A stretch of 64,000 nt of DNA from Mycocentrospora acerina (GCA_022701365.1 JAKUHH010000148.1:310001-374000); one strand, 5' to 3'. Shown: positions 1-12,676, counted from the stretch's first letter. Numbers and translations: made by a program. Notes: a model not told the origin generated them from the letters alone.

Positions 1-2156
1 TGTGTTGGACAAGGAGGACGCGGATGTGCCGAGTGGAGCGAAGCTTTGGATGTTAGTCATCTCACAGTCGTCTGGCCCTTTTGGAAGGAAGCTGATAGAT
101 TTCATAGAGTCAAACTGGCGAATGAAGTTACATATAAGAGGTATGCGCTGGATGAATTTAATTTTGATATCCTCTGTATCTATGGCTCATTCGTGACAGG
201 ATGAACCAGACGATGACTAGACTCCAACGGTTTGGAGATCAGGAGTATACACCATTTATGCGGGTTTTGTTTGGTCAAGCTTCGCCTACACCTCTACCGT
301 CAGATCTTAATGACCCCTCGAACCCTCTATACAAACTTGAGTGGAACGACCCAACACTGAACGACAGCCAGAAGGAAGCCATTAAGTTTGCTCTAGCATC
401 CAGAGAGATTGCCTTGATCCACGGTCCCCCAGGTACTGGAAAGACACACACCCTTATCGAACTCATCTTGCAGCTTCTCAAACAAAAGCTACGCATTCTC
501 GTATGTGGACCTTCAAATATTTCGGTAGACAATATTGTCGAGCGACTAGCCTCCCACAAGGTACCCATGATACGTCTGGGACACCCAGCACGTCTCCTTC
601 CGTCAGTACTGAATCATTCGCTTGAAGTGCTCACACGAACTTCGGAAGCTGCAGCGCTGGTGCAAGATGTTCGTAAAGAGATGGACGACAAGCAGGCTTC
701 CATCCGCAAGACGCGAAACGCCCGAGAGCGACGCCAAATCTACACCGAATTAAAGGAGCTGCGGCAAGAATACAGAGAGCGTGAAAAAGGCTGCGTAAAC
801 AACTTGGTCAGTGGAAGCAAAGTGGTTCTAGCAACCCTGCATGGCGCAGGAGGTTTCCATCTAAAAGGGCAGGAATTTGATGTCGTCATTGTCGACGAGG
901 CAAGTCAGGCGTTGGAGGCGCAATGTTGGGTGCCTCTCCTCTGGGTCAAAGCCGGCAAGCTAGTACTCGCTGGCGATCACTTGCAACTACCACCTACTAT
1001 CAAGTCACTAAATTCGAAGGAGTCAAAAACAGCGAAGAAGGAAGCTAAGAAGGGAAAAGATAAGACCGATGTAACCAACACGAGCAGTACAGAAACCCCT
1101 ATAAAGACGACGCTTGAAACAACGCTCTTCGATCGCCTTCTTGCCCTCCATGGCCCGTCAATCAAACGGATGCTGACAACACAATATCGCATGCACGAGA
1201 AGATCATGCGCTTCCCCTCTGATGAGCTCTACGACTCAGAACTCATTGCTGCCGAATTTGTCAAGGACAGGCTTCTCAAGGACTTGCCATACGAAGTCAC
1301 AGATACAGAGGACACGCGAGAACCACTGGTATTTTGGGACACGCAGGGTGGTGACTTTCCAGAGAAGATTGAGGATGAAGGCGCTATTGGAAAGGGAGGC
1401 AAAGGCATGAGTCTCGGCGATAGCAAGTCCAACGAGGCGGAGGCCGCGCTGGTCAGGTTGCACGTCGGCAAGCTTGTCAGCGCGGGCGTCAAGGCGGAGG
1501 ACATTGCAGTTGTTACACCGTACAACGCGCAGGTATGTTTTACGAAGTACATGAGCTCTAAAATTTGCATCATGCATGGACTGACCGCTTGTTCTTTTCC
1601 AGCTTGCGCTGCTAAGCGGGATGCTCAAAGAAGCCTACCCCGGAATTGAGCTGGGCTCCGTCGATGGTTTTCAAGGACGAGAAAAAGAAGCCGTCATCGT
1701 GAGCACAGTGCGGAGTAACGCCGACCATGAAGTTGGGTTCTTGGGTGAGAAGCGCCGGCTGAATGTTGCCATGACGCGACCCAAGCGACATCTCTGCGTA
1801 GTCGGAGACTCGGACACGATCAGCAAGTGAGTACCATGTTTGCTTTTTTTCTTATCGATCAACCAACGCCTCAACGTCGCTCAATTCTCCGACGGACCCC
1901 AGAATCTGCGGAGAGGATTTGTTTTACTGCATCCATGGCGTGTTGCATAGCGAGGGAAAATGCGCGCAGCTGCGGTGACATTCTCTCCCCTGTTACACCC
2001 CTTGCTCTCGTTTGTCTGAACCCCCGGTTGCTATAGCTAACTCGATATACCAGAGGCAGTAAATTTCTCAAAGCGTGGATGGAACATCTGGAAGAGAATG
2101 CAGATCTACGGTACCCTGATTTGGCGAGCGTGTACGTGGACGCACGGGATGGTTGA
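1..2156 (+). CDS. DNA helicase of the Hcs1/SMUBP2 (UPF1-like SF1B) family, 5' end outside window
   Basis: This is an ATP-dependent helicase of the yeast Hcs1 / human IGHMBP2 type, which unwinds nucleic acid 5'-3'; yeast Hcs1 is linked to DNA polymerase alpha. The start lies left of the window. Exons read as 1-51, 108-140, 200-1532, 1603-1826 and 2054-2156; joining the first three gives the family's KLWIVKLANEVTYKRMN stretch. Superfamily 1 motifs appear in order: Walker A HGPPGTGKT (nt 421-447), Walker B DEASQA, motif III GDHLQLPPT, QYRM, VDGFQGREKE and LNVAMTRPK. A Lys-rich linker (nt 1018-1075) separates two RecA lobes. The protein ends about 35 residues after the last motif, so the R3H and AN1 domains of animal SMUBP2 are absent, as in yeast. 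The last intron is long (227 nt) and its ends are the least certain. Confidence 0.9.
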
Positions 2157-3541
2157 GGTTGAGATGCGGAGGTAGGATTTGAAACGTGTGCGTGGCAGTC
2201 CCAGAGCGAACGACGAACCAGCACAGTCAGCCTGAGCTCTGTACCGATGATGCAGCTACGCGGAGGTACAGGTGGTATGACTTGGCTGCACAATGAGGTG
2301 CAGTAGTCGCGTTTTCGACCCCCGCAGCGAGCCGCGAGCGATGCCGCGAGCGTCAAGTCCACAGAGTCTACAACGGCATGCAACAACTACGAAAGAAGCA
2401 ACACTGTCGTGTCGGCTGCGCCGATGGCGTCTTTTACTCAGGGTTCAATTGCGCTAGTGCACTGAACGGTGCAATGGCGGTTGAGTCGTGGTTGCAAGTG
2501 ATGGCCGAGGGGGATTAGTTCATTGGCAAATCAATACCTAGTAGCGCTAACGCCTCAGCGGCTCGTCTTCTCAACTCCAGTTGGTGAGATGCTATCTGAC
2601 ACGCGCTGCGCTGCCCTTGCCTCACCTCGCATCCAATGCAGCCGTCTGCGAGGCCGTTAAGCAATTGCTGCTGCATTTCTCATGCACCTGTGTCGACATT
2701 GGGATACCGCGCTAACCGCATTCTCGAAGAGTTTTCCAAACGTCAATGGCAAGACCAGGGTCTGCGACAAATGTGCGTAGTCTCGTCCGTGAGTCTCCCG
2801 TCCGTCTAGCGATTCCCGCTCGATGGTTCCCTTAGGATTCGGCTTCTTAGGCGATTTAGGCTTATTATGTGCAGGCCTGTTTGGGAAAGGCGCCCCGTTT
2901 CAGAAGTTCGATAGCACGCGCTTCGCTACCACTATCCGCATGTCGATGCAAGCCCGTGGCTGCACTGCATCGCTTTGGACCACTTGCAGCACTCAAACCA
3001 TTGAGTCCATTCTGATACCAGGATGTGGGCAGTAGCCTTGCCTGCCGCCCTTTACACGCCACAGTTATCGGCGGCCGTACATACCGGCTTAGCTGCTCTA
3101 TTCGCAGCGCGCCATCGATGGCTCCCGCGCCCCGCCCTGGGTGTTTGATACTTATTCCTTTCAGCTCCCCTTCATCTTGCAAAGGTCTGTTGCCTCAATG
3201 TCGCTCCTTCTCCCTTCTTCCTTTCCGCTTTGTTTTCCCGCTTTCTTTTAGCATCATTATTGAGTTGACTTGGACAGTAGTGTTTGTGCTGACAGTTCGG
3301 CATTAACATTTGTGCATTTCCATCAGACAACAATTTCCGCTTTTGGCCGCGCTCCGAGGCGCAGCAGATCATTTCTTTAATTTGTAGTAACCTATTCTTC
3401 AATGCACAAGGTGATGTGAAGCAGTGTTCATTTGAACAGCTCACTTGGATTTACCCTGCAACGCGTGCGTAAGCGCAATCTTATCAGCGTACATACATTT
3501 GCTTCCATCACTGCTCTTGGAAGAGTACGTGTAGAACTTCC
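2157..3541. other. Intergenic region, 1.4 kb, no gene seen
   Basis: It holds the helicase 3' flank and the promoter side of the next gene. A pyrimidine-rich tract (about 3200-3250) is the only notable feature. Short open frames on both strands overlap one another and show no recognisable protein. Confidence 0.5.
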
Positions 3542-5640
3542 ATGTTCACAGGGAAGAGCTTTGTTGCCACGACAATGAGCGGGCAGATTGGACAGCATAG
3601 ATCGAGTTGGAAAGTAGAAGCTATTCGCAGAGGAGACCTAAAAATCAGCGGACCAATTCCCATCGAGGAGGATACACCACTGAACGCCGAGGAGGAGAAA
3701 CAGTCCGCAGAAAAACGTGAGTCGGATTTGCAGACACAGGACCCACTGGTGCAGCAGGACCAACGAGCGCTTTCCCCACCGCAGCCGTCTCAGTCTCCAC
3801 CAAACGTACCAAAGGACTTCGTCCACCGAGATCCAGCTCACATGGAGGGCCAGCCTCAGCAACGGGAAATTTTGCGAGTGCCACAGCAAACGGTTTCTCC
3901 GCTCAGGATGCACCAAGTAAACGCAATGCCACAGGAGCACATCATCCAATCTAACACACCTGCGTCTCCTACTCCCTTCCGCGCAACACCAGAAAACATG
4001 ACCAAAGCTACGCAAAAGAAGAACCGCAAGAGTGGACTTAGGCATGTCTTCAGGAAAATGCTTGGCCGGAAAGATCGCGACAAGTTGGAAGATCATGAGG
4101 AAGAGAATGTGCAAAGAGGACATAACTATCACAATAGCGTAAGCACTTGAGAGCTGGAATTGAATTGAGTACTCACACAAGACAGGACCCTGGATTGTTA
4201 AGACGGTCGCCACCAAGAGAAATCCAATCACCCATTGGACCACGGGTCTCAGATTTGCCAACAGAGGGATCGATGCCCCTTCCTCCACCTAGGTTGCAGC
4301 TCCCCTATCCCATGAATGTGAATCAATTCATGGAAGATCAGAAGCCAGGTCTTGTAAGGAGAGCAACATTACCTAATGCGCGCACTTCTACCTCTCAGCG
4401 ACACAGCGCTGATGTGCCACGTGGGAGATTATCAACATCGAACGAGACGCAAGACGAGGATTCAGTATTACCAGAAATTGGCATTGCACTGACAAGTCCT
4501 GGTCAAGCAAGAAGTTCTGTACAGTCCAAGCGCAGATCAAGAAGCGCTGGCGCTTTATATGATCTGTCCAAGGCTCGGGCATCAATCGATAGGAGTAGAA
4601 GCGCTGATATTAGATATTGGAGAGAGAGCTGTACCTCCGATAGTACCTACAGTCTGCATACGAGGCCACAGACCGCGAAGACAGTGGAAGTGGTACAAAG
4701 TGTGCCGGCGCAAGAGCCCGACATCCAGCAACCGGAGCCAGTGACTGAAATGAGTGCGATAATTGCAAACTATGACGACCCAGAAGAGCCGGAGGCCGAA
4801 GTTGTGCAAAAAGAACAGAGTGAGCAGAAACGATGGACGGAGCATGCCCCTGTAGCGGCCTTTAATTTCGGCGATTTGTTGCATGGTCCCTACGCCAATG
4901 ACAACCCCTCAGAAATTCACGACCCGCCAATTCCCATTCGCAACGAGAAGAGACTTTCTATAGAAGACCGAGTGAAGCATTTGGAAAGCGGCTTCAGTAC
5001 CCTTGAATCGTCCATGCGGCGCATATCAACTCGCAACAACCGCCAGACTATAATTCTTGAAAACGCACCAAAACACCTGCGATCACGCAATCGCAGCTCC
5101 TCGCGTTCTATATCCACGACAAGTATTCACGAACAACCTATTATTCATCAAGCTGTTGACGACGCCATGAATTACGCTCCTCCATCACCAACATTCACAC
5201 CGGCTGGTGAGCTCAACGACTCAAGGGAGTTGGCAGCTGTATACGAGACCTTGTCACATGAACGTAATGCTAGAAGAGCCTTGGAAGCACAAGTTCGCAC
5301 AATGCAACACGATATCGCCGACCTCCGTATTCTGGTCGATAGACTCTTCGCATCCACAGCCTTGGTGGACCCCTCGTACACTGCGTCCTCGCCTGATTCT
5401 TCACATCACGAATGTGTGTCTACACCAAGAGCTGTCCTGCACAAAGGTTTGGTCAAAGCAGATGTACGGGAGAGTGTTCAGAGTCGCTTCAGTCGTACAG
5501 ACAGCGAGAGTATAAACGAAGAGTACGGGCAAAGGAGCTTTGCGAGTAGTCGTGATGATGTGACTTGTCCCGAGGCCTGGGCTACGCCAAGCGAAGGGGC
5601 CTTTTTCCCGGATGCGATGCCATCGACACGGGTAGTTTAA
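3542..5640 (+). CDS. Hypothetical Ser/Pro-rich protein with a C-terminal coiled coil
   Basis: I do not recognise this protein. Two exons, 3542-4138 and 4186-5640, are joined by a 47-nt intron and give about 683 residues. The acceptor at 4185 is chosen because it alone keeps the long downstream frame. An alternative start at 3575 would remove the first 11 residues. Most of the chain looks disordered: it is rich in Ser, Pro, Gln and Arg, with many basic-serine patches such as RSRSAD and SRNRSSSRS that could be phosphorylation sites. A Lys/Arg-rich segment with FRKMLGRKDRDK falls near residues 165-180. Near residues 585-620 a heptad-like stretch around RALEAQVRTMQHDIADLR predicts a short coiled coil. 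The architecture suggests a scaffold or cytoskeletal regulator, but that is only an impression. Confidence 0.75.
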
Positions 5641-6255
5641 TGGAAAATACACTTGTGTACTTGGTGATAGACGTACACAATTCTTTTTACTATTCAAATA
5701 GGGTCTGATTTTCACATGTATTATATATTAGCGTGGCGCTACCTGGCTGTTTTGCTTCACTTGGAAAGATGATTTATTGCTCTCTTTTGTAGGCATTTGC
5801 TATCGTACGTGCACTTTAGGCACCTTTATTCAATCCATTCTTTTACGCTCAACCATTGGTTTCTACTGGAGCTGCCGACTTCCTGATGGAATGATGTTGG
5901 TTAATGGGGAGAGATAGTGTGTTTTGATTTGAAAAGCATCAATCTAATTGTGTCAGAGTGCGATTGGACCTTGCCTTTCACTTCAGGGGGAAGTTAAGGT
6001 TAGTTTGAAAGGTATAACTTACCTTCACCAAATACAATGATTCAATTAACATAAAGCTCATCAAAGCCCAACCTCAATTTCTCCCGGTAACGCGACGCTT
6101 AGTCTCAGCAGTCGTTACGTCTTATACAGCAAGACAGTGCACAACGTGAAAGCCAGCAAGATGCAGCGTGCCCTTCGATCTGAAGCTACCGAGTACACCT
6201 GTCTTTCAACCCTGTTTTTTTACTCCAGCTTACATAATATAGCTTCGGGACAACC
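5641..6255. other. Intergenic region, 0.6 kb
   Basis: It holds the 3' flank of the Ser-rich gene and the promoter of the BTB gene. A TATA-like TACATAATATAG sits about 15 bases before the BTB start codon, too close for a classical TATA box. No gene seen. Confidence 0.5.
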
Positions 6256-7116
6256 ATGATCACGATCCGCGTCGGAGAGCCGCCCAACACTTCCGATTTT
6301 GTTGTCTACGAAAGCGTTATCCGAAACTCATCAGTACTCTTGGACGACACGTTAAGCAAGCCATGGCGAGAATCAATCGGTCGTGTCATATCTCTACCTA
6401 AGTTTCATCGTGAGGACTTCCAGCTCTACCACGAGTGGCTCCATACGGGCAGACTTCACTCTAAGTCAGAAGATTTGGATAAATTTCCCAATTTTAGAAT
6501 AGAAAACAAACATGAAACTCTCTCGGAGATCAGATTGCTGGGTCGAGCTCTGTCTCTCGGTTACCACTTTTGCGATGATGACTTCACGGACAGTGTGTGC
6601 GACGCATTGGCTCAGTGCGCTAAAGAGCTAGAAGATCAAAACGTTTCGTTTCCTGCCTCTCGGGCGCCATGGTTCTACAATAGGATACCTCACGGAGAGC
6701 CAGCCCGGAGGCTTATTTCAGATCTTGTTGCGTGGACTGCAAGCTCGGAACCTATCACATACCTATGTAAATCGAATCCTCATCGCGGCCCAGTGATTGA
6801 CGTCCTTCAAGCTATTACAAAAAGGTTCATGTCTCAACCCCCAGCAATTTCGCCTCTGCATGAATGGGAGACGAGTTGCAAATACCACCGCCACGGCGAA
6901 GAGAACCCATGTTATAGGGAGAAGGTAAAAGCGAAGAAGTAAGCACTTCTCTTCAGTACATGACACACAGAGCTGACACTATACGTTAGATCCGCTACCA
7001 ATACAAAGAAGCGAGCCGCACCAGACGACGTCGAGTCACCGACCAAAAAGAGTCGAACAAGAGAGCACGATGATGACGAGCATGATTCTTCACCCGCCAA
7101 GTCGATTATGGATTGA
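6256..7116 (+). CDS. BTB/POZ-domain protein
   Basis: Two exons (6256-6938 and 6990-7116, 51-nt intron) encode about 269 residues. The N-terminal 110 or so residues resemble the degenerate fungal BTB fold: a strand-turn-strand start (MITIRVGEPP, then FVVYESVIRNSSVL), the segment VISLPKFHREDFQLYHEWLHTGRL and a following helix. Such proteins usually mediate protein-protein contacts, often as adaptors, but the partner here is unknown. The second exon adds a basic, acidic-ended tail with TKKRAAPDD and PTKKSR, which looks like a nuclear localisation signal. Splicing is supported because reading on from exon 1 meets a stop at once, while the spliced frame continues the Lys-rich tail to a stop at 7116. 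The fold call rests on pattern only. Confidence 0.75.
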
Positions 7117-7648
7117 GCAGTTATGTTCACACGAGGCTCACGTGAGTTGGCTGGATTGGTATGGCTTGAAAAAATATTTTGAAAGAGCTTTTTCACTCAC
7201 ATTTCTTGTTCTATTCGCAACTCTCGTAGGAGCTGCAAGGTTAGCTCAAAGAACATTGTCGGGTGCTAAATCTTAGCTCTCATGAGAATCAAACGGTGAT
7301 GCATTGCTTTCCTCGTGGGGCTTCGCTTTATCATGAGAACGCTCAAGATGATACGGAAAATTGTAATATCATTCTCAGATCCTGTGGGAAGACAAGATTA
7401 GAGGTGTATGACGGCATGGTATTAGAAGCTAAAACACACAAATAATACATGCAATAGAGCAATGAATAGTTCAGTAAAAATTTCAAGACAATTACAATAT
7501 TAATATTCGTTCTTCGTTACTAGTTCACGGTACAGAAAAACAATGGTATATAGACGTCGTGACGACGTGCAAAGCGCCTCGCTGCAATCATTCAAGTCGT
7601 TAAGTTTCGGAATCTTCGTTAATTATGTTTCTCTCTCTCTTTCTTCCT
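7117..7648. other. Convergent intergenic region, 0.5 kb
   Basis: This lies between the 3' ends of the BTB gene (+) and the seven-TM gene (-). It is AT-rich, as expected for two facing terminators. No coding signal. Confidence 0.5.
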
Positions 7649-8788
7649 TCAAACAACACGAGTCCCAGTTTCAGCCTCAACCTCAGTTTTAGCCTCAGCC
7701 TCAGCATTGTACGATGCCGAGTCGCGAATCTCCTTTGTGATGACAGGAGTCTCCGTGTACTTCCTGCCAAAGCTCCAGGCGCCGTAGAGGATCAAGAGGA
7801 GGATGGCTAGTTGCGACAATTCGCCAAAGATGATGAATAGGAAGGCTAGGGCCTCATTGGTGGTCGAGGGCCAGCTCGCTGCGTTCTTGTAGATGATGAT
7901 GACCTGGGCGATGCTGAAGGCGTTGCGGGCCCAGACAATAGGCAGCACCAGGAAGACGAAGCGCGCGAGAGTGGATTTGGCGTGGGATTCCTAGAAAAGG
8001 TTAGTTTGAATCTTGAAGTTTTTGGTTGAAGAACTTACGCTGATAAGAGCGTTCTTCTTAATGCCAATCCAGCAAAGAAGTGCCTCGATGGTCGCACTGG
8101 TAGACGCAGCGACGACAGCCGCTACGTAAGCGACGTATATCGTGCGTGTGTTGTAGTCTGTGTCGATAAGATGAGGATAGGAGTATGCGTTGTTTCCTCC
8201 GCCACGCTTCTTGATGCCCAATGCCCAGGATGCCAATCCGAGAGCGAGGACTGCGGCGAGCCAAAAGGAGTTCCAGACCCACGAGATGAAACCAGGTCCT
8301 TTCATGCCTGTCGCGTTCTCTTCCATGTGGTTTGCGTGCAGCCAGATCGCCCCGATGATGCTGACGTTTGTGAAAATGCTAGCCAATTGGTACATGAACG
8401 AGAGGATGGAAATCACTTTTCCCCGCGAAGTGCCAAATGAATCCTGAGGCTGGGTAAGGTAAGATCCATAGGCGTATGCAGAAGTAATGTCGACGGGTGA
8501 ATTGATTTCAGTTTGAAGAGCTACAATAGCGGCCTGAGTCGCGTAGGCGACCATGAGGTTGAACAGACCAGACATGAGGAGGAAATGCGTGCCTAGACTC
8601 GAGTGCTTCTTTGTGGTGCCACGAAGGGTTTTTCTCATGATGCGCGGGCGAGCTGGACCTCCGCTGAACTGGCGGGCGAGGAGCAGACCCGCGGCAATGA
8701 GCAAGAGGAACGCGAGACCAGCAGTGGCTACATGGAGGGACCAGATGGCCTGGACGACCTTGGTCGTGTGGGATATAGCGAATACCAT
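7649..8788 (-). CDS. Fungal seven-transmembrane protein of unknown function
   Basis: Two exons on the minus strand (8788-8039 and 7990-7649, 48-nt intron 7991-8038) give about 363 residues. The ATG at 8788 is chosen; the frame extends upstream only through a GTG. Seven hydrophobic helices can be counted: residues about 10-37, 60-83, 115-140, 160-185, 210-235, then two after the splice junction. Short polar loops and a cytosolic-looking tail rich in Glu, Ala and Thr follow. The first loop is basic (RPRIMRKTLRGTTKK). The layout resembles uncharacterised seven-TM families common in ascomycetes. There is no PTH11-type CFEM domain or other diagnostic extracellular domain, so receptor or transporter function cannot be assigned. 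The gene converges on the BTB gene. Confidence 0.8.
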
Positions 8789-10561
8789 GGTTGGAGAGGA
8801 GTTGAGGATCACTGGAGAATCAGAACACTACTGCTTACGACGGAAACCTCACGGCCTTGCGCGCTGCTTTAAAACATTGTCACGTCTTCCAAATCAATGT
8901 AGTCACATCCTTGTAGATATTGCCCATGGGCCATGACGCGAGACTAGATCGAGGCCGCAAACGCTAACGCGCCAAGAAGCCATGATATTCATCAAATAAA
9001 ACCTCGGACTACTGCTAACGTGGTTGAGTTCTGGATCGTGTGAGAGTGGTTTGTTGTTCAAAGGGTCCAGTGTGTCGCCAAATTCATCAACTAGTGACGT
9101 TAAAAGCCGGAGCCGGCGGCATGACGTCGTGTTTGGCGGATTGCTACTGGACCACTTCTCATCGTTAGGTGAAAAGAAGGAAGGAACTTGGGTGGGGCCT
9201 GTAGACTGATCTACGTAAAGGGAGATCGCTGAGGATCGACTCTGGGATATTAGGGATGGGGTGAATATCTTCATAACATAAAATATATACACGACACCCG
9301 GCGTAAGTCTGTACTTCGTGTCAAGAGTTATGTCACACATCGTCGAGGCGCACTATACCAGCTCCAGAAGATGCACGTCACTTGCCAACGACAGTCAGCA
9401 TCGAGTTGGTGGTGATGGCGATGGTGAGGTCATGCTACTCTGACGTTGCTTTTTGCTCGTGATCGAGCTTCCAACTTTCCCCCGATGCAGCAATACACCT
9501 TAACGCTAAGAACGGCTAGTCCATGACCCACGCACAAAGAGCAGAGTGCTTGTACATGTCGCTCAACCGTGAACGTGAAAGCTAGATATTAGCGCAATGG
9601 TATGGTGCCTTTGAACCTAACCTGCGTTGACATTAGTACGTGATGTCCTAAACAACTACATAAAACTTGTGTATGTGCACAAATTCTATTGCATTGCTTA
9701 ATGCACACTCTGCTAGTGCATCATGCTGCGAATCATGTGTTTCGTATAGTTGGTCAGTGTTGTGTTGGCATAGCCACTCTTTTTACGGCTTTCATCTTTC
9801 AGCTTTACCCCAGAGACGGGATCTTGGTTTCTTCTGATCATCCACGGCATTCACCGTCCAACAAGCGACCTCGACAGTTTGGGCATCGCCATGTCTGACC
9901 ACCCAAGCTGACGTCGCATAATATCCACTGAACCATCCAGCCTAACCCTTGCTCTTCTCGACGAATTACACAAGTGCTGCTTCAGGCCACGGAGAGACAC
10001 CTATTGGTGTAGGACCAAGGCTTCACGGACAACCCCCAGGCTCGCGAGTGAGGAGCTCGATGTGCTGAGACGAGGTATATAATGCAGCATTGAAGCAGTA
10101 TGAAGGGAATGGAGTAGATTTCTCTTCCATCGACCTTGCTCTCCATAATACTCGAAGTAGCCAATACGCCAAATTTTCACCATTGCCTTCTCTGTCTCGC
10201 TCATCTGCCGCCACGGTGATTGCAACATTCACACACACATCAAATATCATCTGATGGTAGCGCATGAGTGGCTGTTCAACGAAAATTTTGAGGAGACGAG
10301 ACAATGACGGGCAGGCTTGGGTGGCTTGTAAGGCAGGGTAGGGCTGATGGAAGAACAGGAAATCATTATCACATGGCAAGAATGTTGAGGAGCACTCCAA
10401 CAGCGAATAAATTGGTCAGCAAGAAAATAAAGTATTAAAAAGACCCGGGTATCTATAGAATGGTACGTAACAGACAAACCTAACACCGCGCAATGCAGTT
10501 ACCTCTATCTGAAAGAAATGCTCAACTCGACACGATGTATCGTCTAACCAAGAAGCGTAGG
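8789..10561. other. Gene-poor stretch, 1.8 kb, no supported gene
   Basis: It holds the promoter of the seven-TM gene at its left end and the 3' flank of the Irs4 gene at its right end. Several 60-145-codon open frames exist on the minus strand (for instance 8903-9340), but none shows a domain, signal peptide or family likeness. No tRNA or repeat was recognised. Confidence 0.45.
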
Positions 10562-12676
10562 TCACTTGCGGACCTTTACTTTGATCCCGAGACCTCTTGC
10601 GCTCGTCCATATACTCTCGCCCACTCGCGGTGGTAGCTTTCTGCCCTTGAGTCGCTGGTCAATTAGCCACAAGCCGACCACAAACTCGTCTCGTTTCAAA
10701 CGTCCAATACCCCTGCTATCGACCAAAGCCCATACTTCCTCGAGAACATGCTCTGGCAGCCTACTTCGACACCAAATATCCTTAACAATGATATTGATGA
10801 CATCCAAAGACGGATCGTCGCCCACAAGCCCACGACTTGGAGATGTTTCGGACGATGCGGGTAGGTAAAGTCCCTTGTTGGCTGCCCATACGCCCTCATA
10901 CCGTTTCCTCTCTCGGTCGGTCACCTGATCACGCCATCGCCTGCGCTCTCCTTCGTGGTGTTTGTTTGGATGCTTACGACCCTTGAAGCCCATAATGCGC
11001 GTGCCTTTGCGCTTGTACTTTTCCGACTCATCTTCGTCGTCCGAGGATGAAGGATCCTTGCGCATGGTGGTACGTAGTTTGCCAGTTGCCTTTGGTGGTG
11101 ATTGCTTGGGCGGCGATGGCGACCGGCCAAAGGGCGAGTGATGGTGGTGTTTGCGCGGTGGGAAGAGTGGTTCGATCGTAATTGGGGATGGTGCAGGAGA
11201 CACATTACGGGAGGATGCGAGAGCTGCACCCATGATGGCACTGGAAAGCGACTCGCCAGTCATGTGCTTGGTGATCTCCTTTACAGAGTTCCGCTGATAG
11301 TTGTTGTGGTATACGGAGCCGGGCGAAAGACCCATGGCCGATGTGGGGCGACGCTGAGCCGAGAGATGAGGAGAAAAATACTCTGGAGGGTGCAAAGGTG
11401 AGCTTCTCGGGTCATGCTTTCGTGGGTTGATCGGTACTGGTGTCGTTGGCTGCGGTAAGGTCACCTTGGGATTGGTCTCAGCGCGTGGCGCATCTGCTTT
11501 CTTCGTTGTCGAGCGTCGTGGCGGAGGAGGGTTAGGTCTGGGATTCTCGTCTTCATCTTGCTCTTCCTTGGCCGATTTGAAGGATGCTGGCGAGGGGGGC
11601 GTCTCGTGACTCGAGAGAGAAGAGGAAAGCCTTCTTTGGGCTGGCGTAGGACGCGACAGATCCTGAGATACCAGCCGTGGGCGAGACCCTCTTTGGGGAG
11701 GGGGTTTTGGCGGCGGTGGAGATTTGGTCTTAGTGGCGGCCAGCTGCGGCGGCTTCTGGGTGATAGTTGGGGACTTGATCAGCGGCCGAGGCGGCTTGCC
11801 ATGCGATGTGTCTGTGGCACCATCCGTGAATTGTGGTCGAGGCAGGTCGGTCTGGAGCTTGGGGATTGGCTTGGACCTCTGTTGCAAGGGAGGGCTATTG
11901 TTGACTGGCTCTGGGGGCAGCTGGAACGCGCGGCGAGGTTTGGGCGATTTCACAGGCGGCGGAGAGCGGTGTGCGGTAACGAGTGGCACAGCAGGATGTT
12001 GTGGGGGCGTCGAAGGCCGGTTCTGTTCAAACATCTTCACCAAGGAGGTGGTGGGCGGTATAGGGGTGTCGTCGGTCGAGGCATGCGTTGCCTGGGCCGA
12101 TGCGGAAGCACTCGCGGCGGAATGCGACCCGAGACTGTCTCTTCTCTTGCGCAACTGCTGGACAGGCTGCTTGGGTTCCAGCCTCGCCAGGACATTTCCC
12201 ACACTGCCCGCGGGAGGCAGAGCATTGCTCTCGGGCGCATCTCGGGCGCTGTCGACGGGCGCAGCGGCAGCGGAACTCTGCGGGATGGGCTTCATAGGAC
12301 TGAAGCGGGCAGCCGCCAGTCGAGCAGCGATGTTGGACGGGGATGGTGCGCGGTCGGAGTGGTCATTGGGCACGCCCAGCGTGCTGGAGCTGCTCGACTT
12401 GCTGACAGCCCGTCTGCTTATGCTTTGCGAGCTATCCCCGGTCGAGTCCCTCTTTAGGCCGGCGGCAGCAGCAGCGTTGCTGGGCCGCCCAGTGCCGACT
12501 TTTGTGGCTGCCAGCAGAGCGCCATTGGCTCCTCCTGTGTACGTGTTTGCTGCCGGTTTGGCCTTTACGGGTGGTTTGTGGAAGGCCAACGAGGCGCCGC
12601 GGAGGGCGGCGTCGCGGACATTGTGTTGCGTGTCGCCGGTCACCTGAGCCAGGCTGTTGCTGCGTGCGGAGCTCAT
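10562..12676 (-). CDS. IRS4: Irs4/Tax4-type EH-domain protein
   Basis: This is a 704-residue intronless protein on the minus strand, starting at the ATG at 12676; the open frame continues upstream only from a TTG. The C-terminal 100 residues form an EH domain with the Irs4/Tax4 pattern: RYEGVWAANKG, then IVKDIWCRSRLPEHVLEEVW, LVDSRGIGRLKRDEFVVGLW and LIDQRLKGRKLP. The N-terminus has the family's short ALRGASLAFHKPPVK block. The middle is a long Pro/Ser-rich disordered region with many PPP and KSP-like motifs. In yeast, Irs4 and Tax4 bind the phosphoinositide 5-phosphatase Inp51, control PI(4,5)P2 and feed into cell-wall integrity and autophagy. EH domains bind NPF motifs. The gene shares a 356-bp divergent promoter with DNA ligase IV. 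Confidence 0.9.
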   Translation of the reverse strand: MSSARSNSLAQVTGDTQHNVRDAALRGASLAFHKPPVKAKPAANTYTGGANGALLAATKVGTGRPSNAAAAAGLKRDSTGDSSQSISRRAVSKSSSSSTLGVPNDHSDRAPSPSNIAARLAAARFSPMKPIPQSSAAAAPVDSARDAPESNALPPAGSVGNVLARLEPKQPVQQLRKRRDSLGSHSAASASASAQATHASTDDTPIPPTTSLVKMFEQNRPSTPPQHPAVPLVTAHRSPPPVKSPKPRRAFQLPPEPVNNSPPLQQRSKPIPKLQTDLPRPQFTDGATDTSHGKPPRPLIKSPTITQKPPQLAATKTKSPPPPKPPPQRGSRPRLVSQDLSRPTPAQRRLSSSLSSHETPPSPASFKSAKEEQDEDENPRPNPPPPRRSTTKKADAPRAETNPKVTLPQPTTPVPINPRKHDPRSSPLHPPEYFSPHLSAQRRPTSAMGLSPGSVYHNNYQRNSVKEITKHMTGESLSSAIMGAALASSRNVSPAPSPITIEPLFPPRKHHHHSPFGRSPSPPKQSPPKATGKLRTTMRKDPSSSDDEDESEKYKRKGTRIMGFKGRKHPNKHHEGERRRWRDQVTDRERKRYEGVWAANKGLYLPASSETSPSRGLVGDDPSLDVINIIVKDIWCRSRLPEHVLEEVWALVDSRGIGRLKRDEFVVGLWLIDQRLKGRKLPPRVGESIWTSARGLGIKVKVRK

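Noticed and set aside
8903..9340. Minus-strand 145-codon frame upstream of the seven-TM gene
   Set aside because: It has an ATG but no domain, signal peptide or biased composition, and it overlaps the promoter of the seven-TM gene.
11558..12647. Two 300-codon plus-strand frames opposite IRS4
   Set aside because: They are antisense shadows of the low-complexity Pro/Ser-rich Irs4 region. The Irs4 frame has the EH domain.
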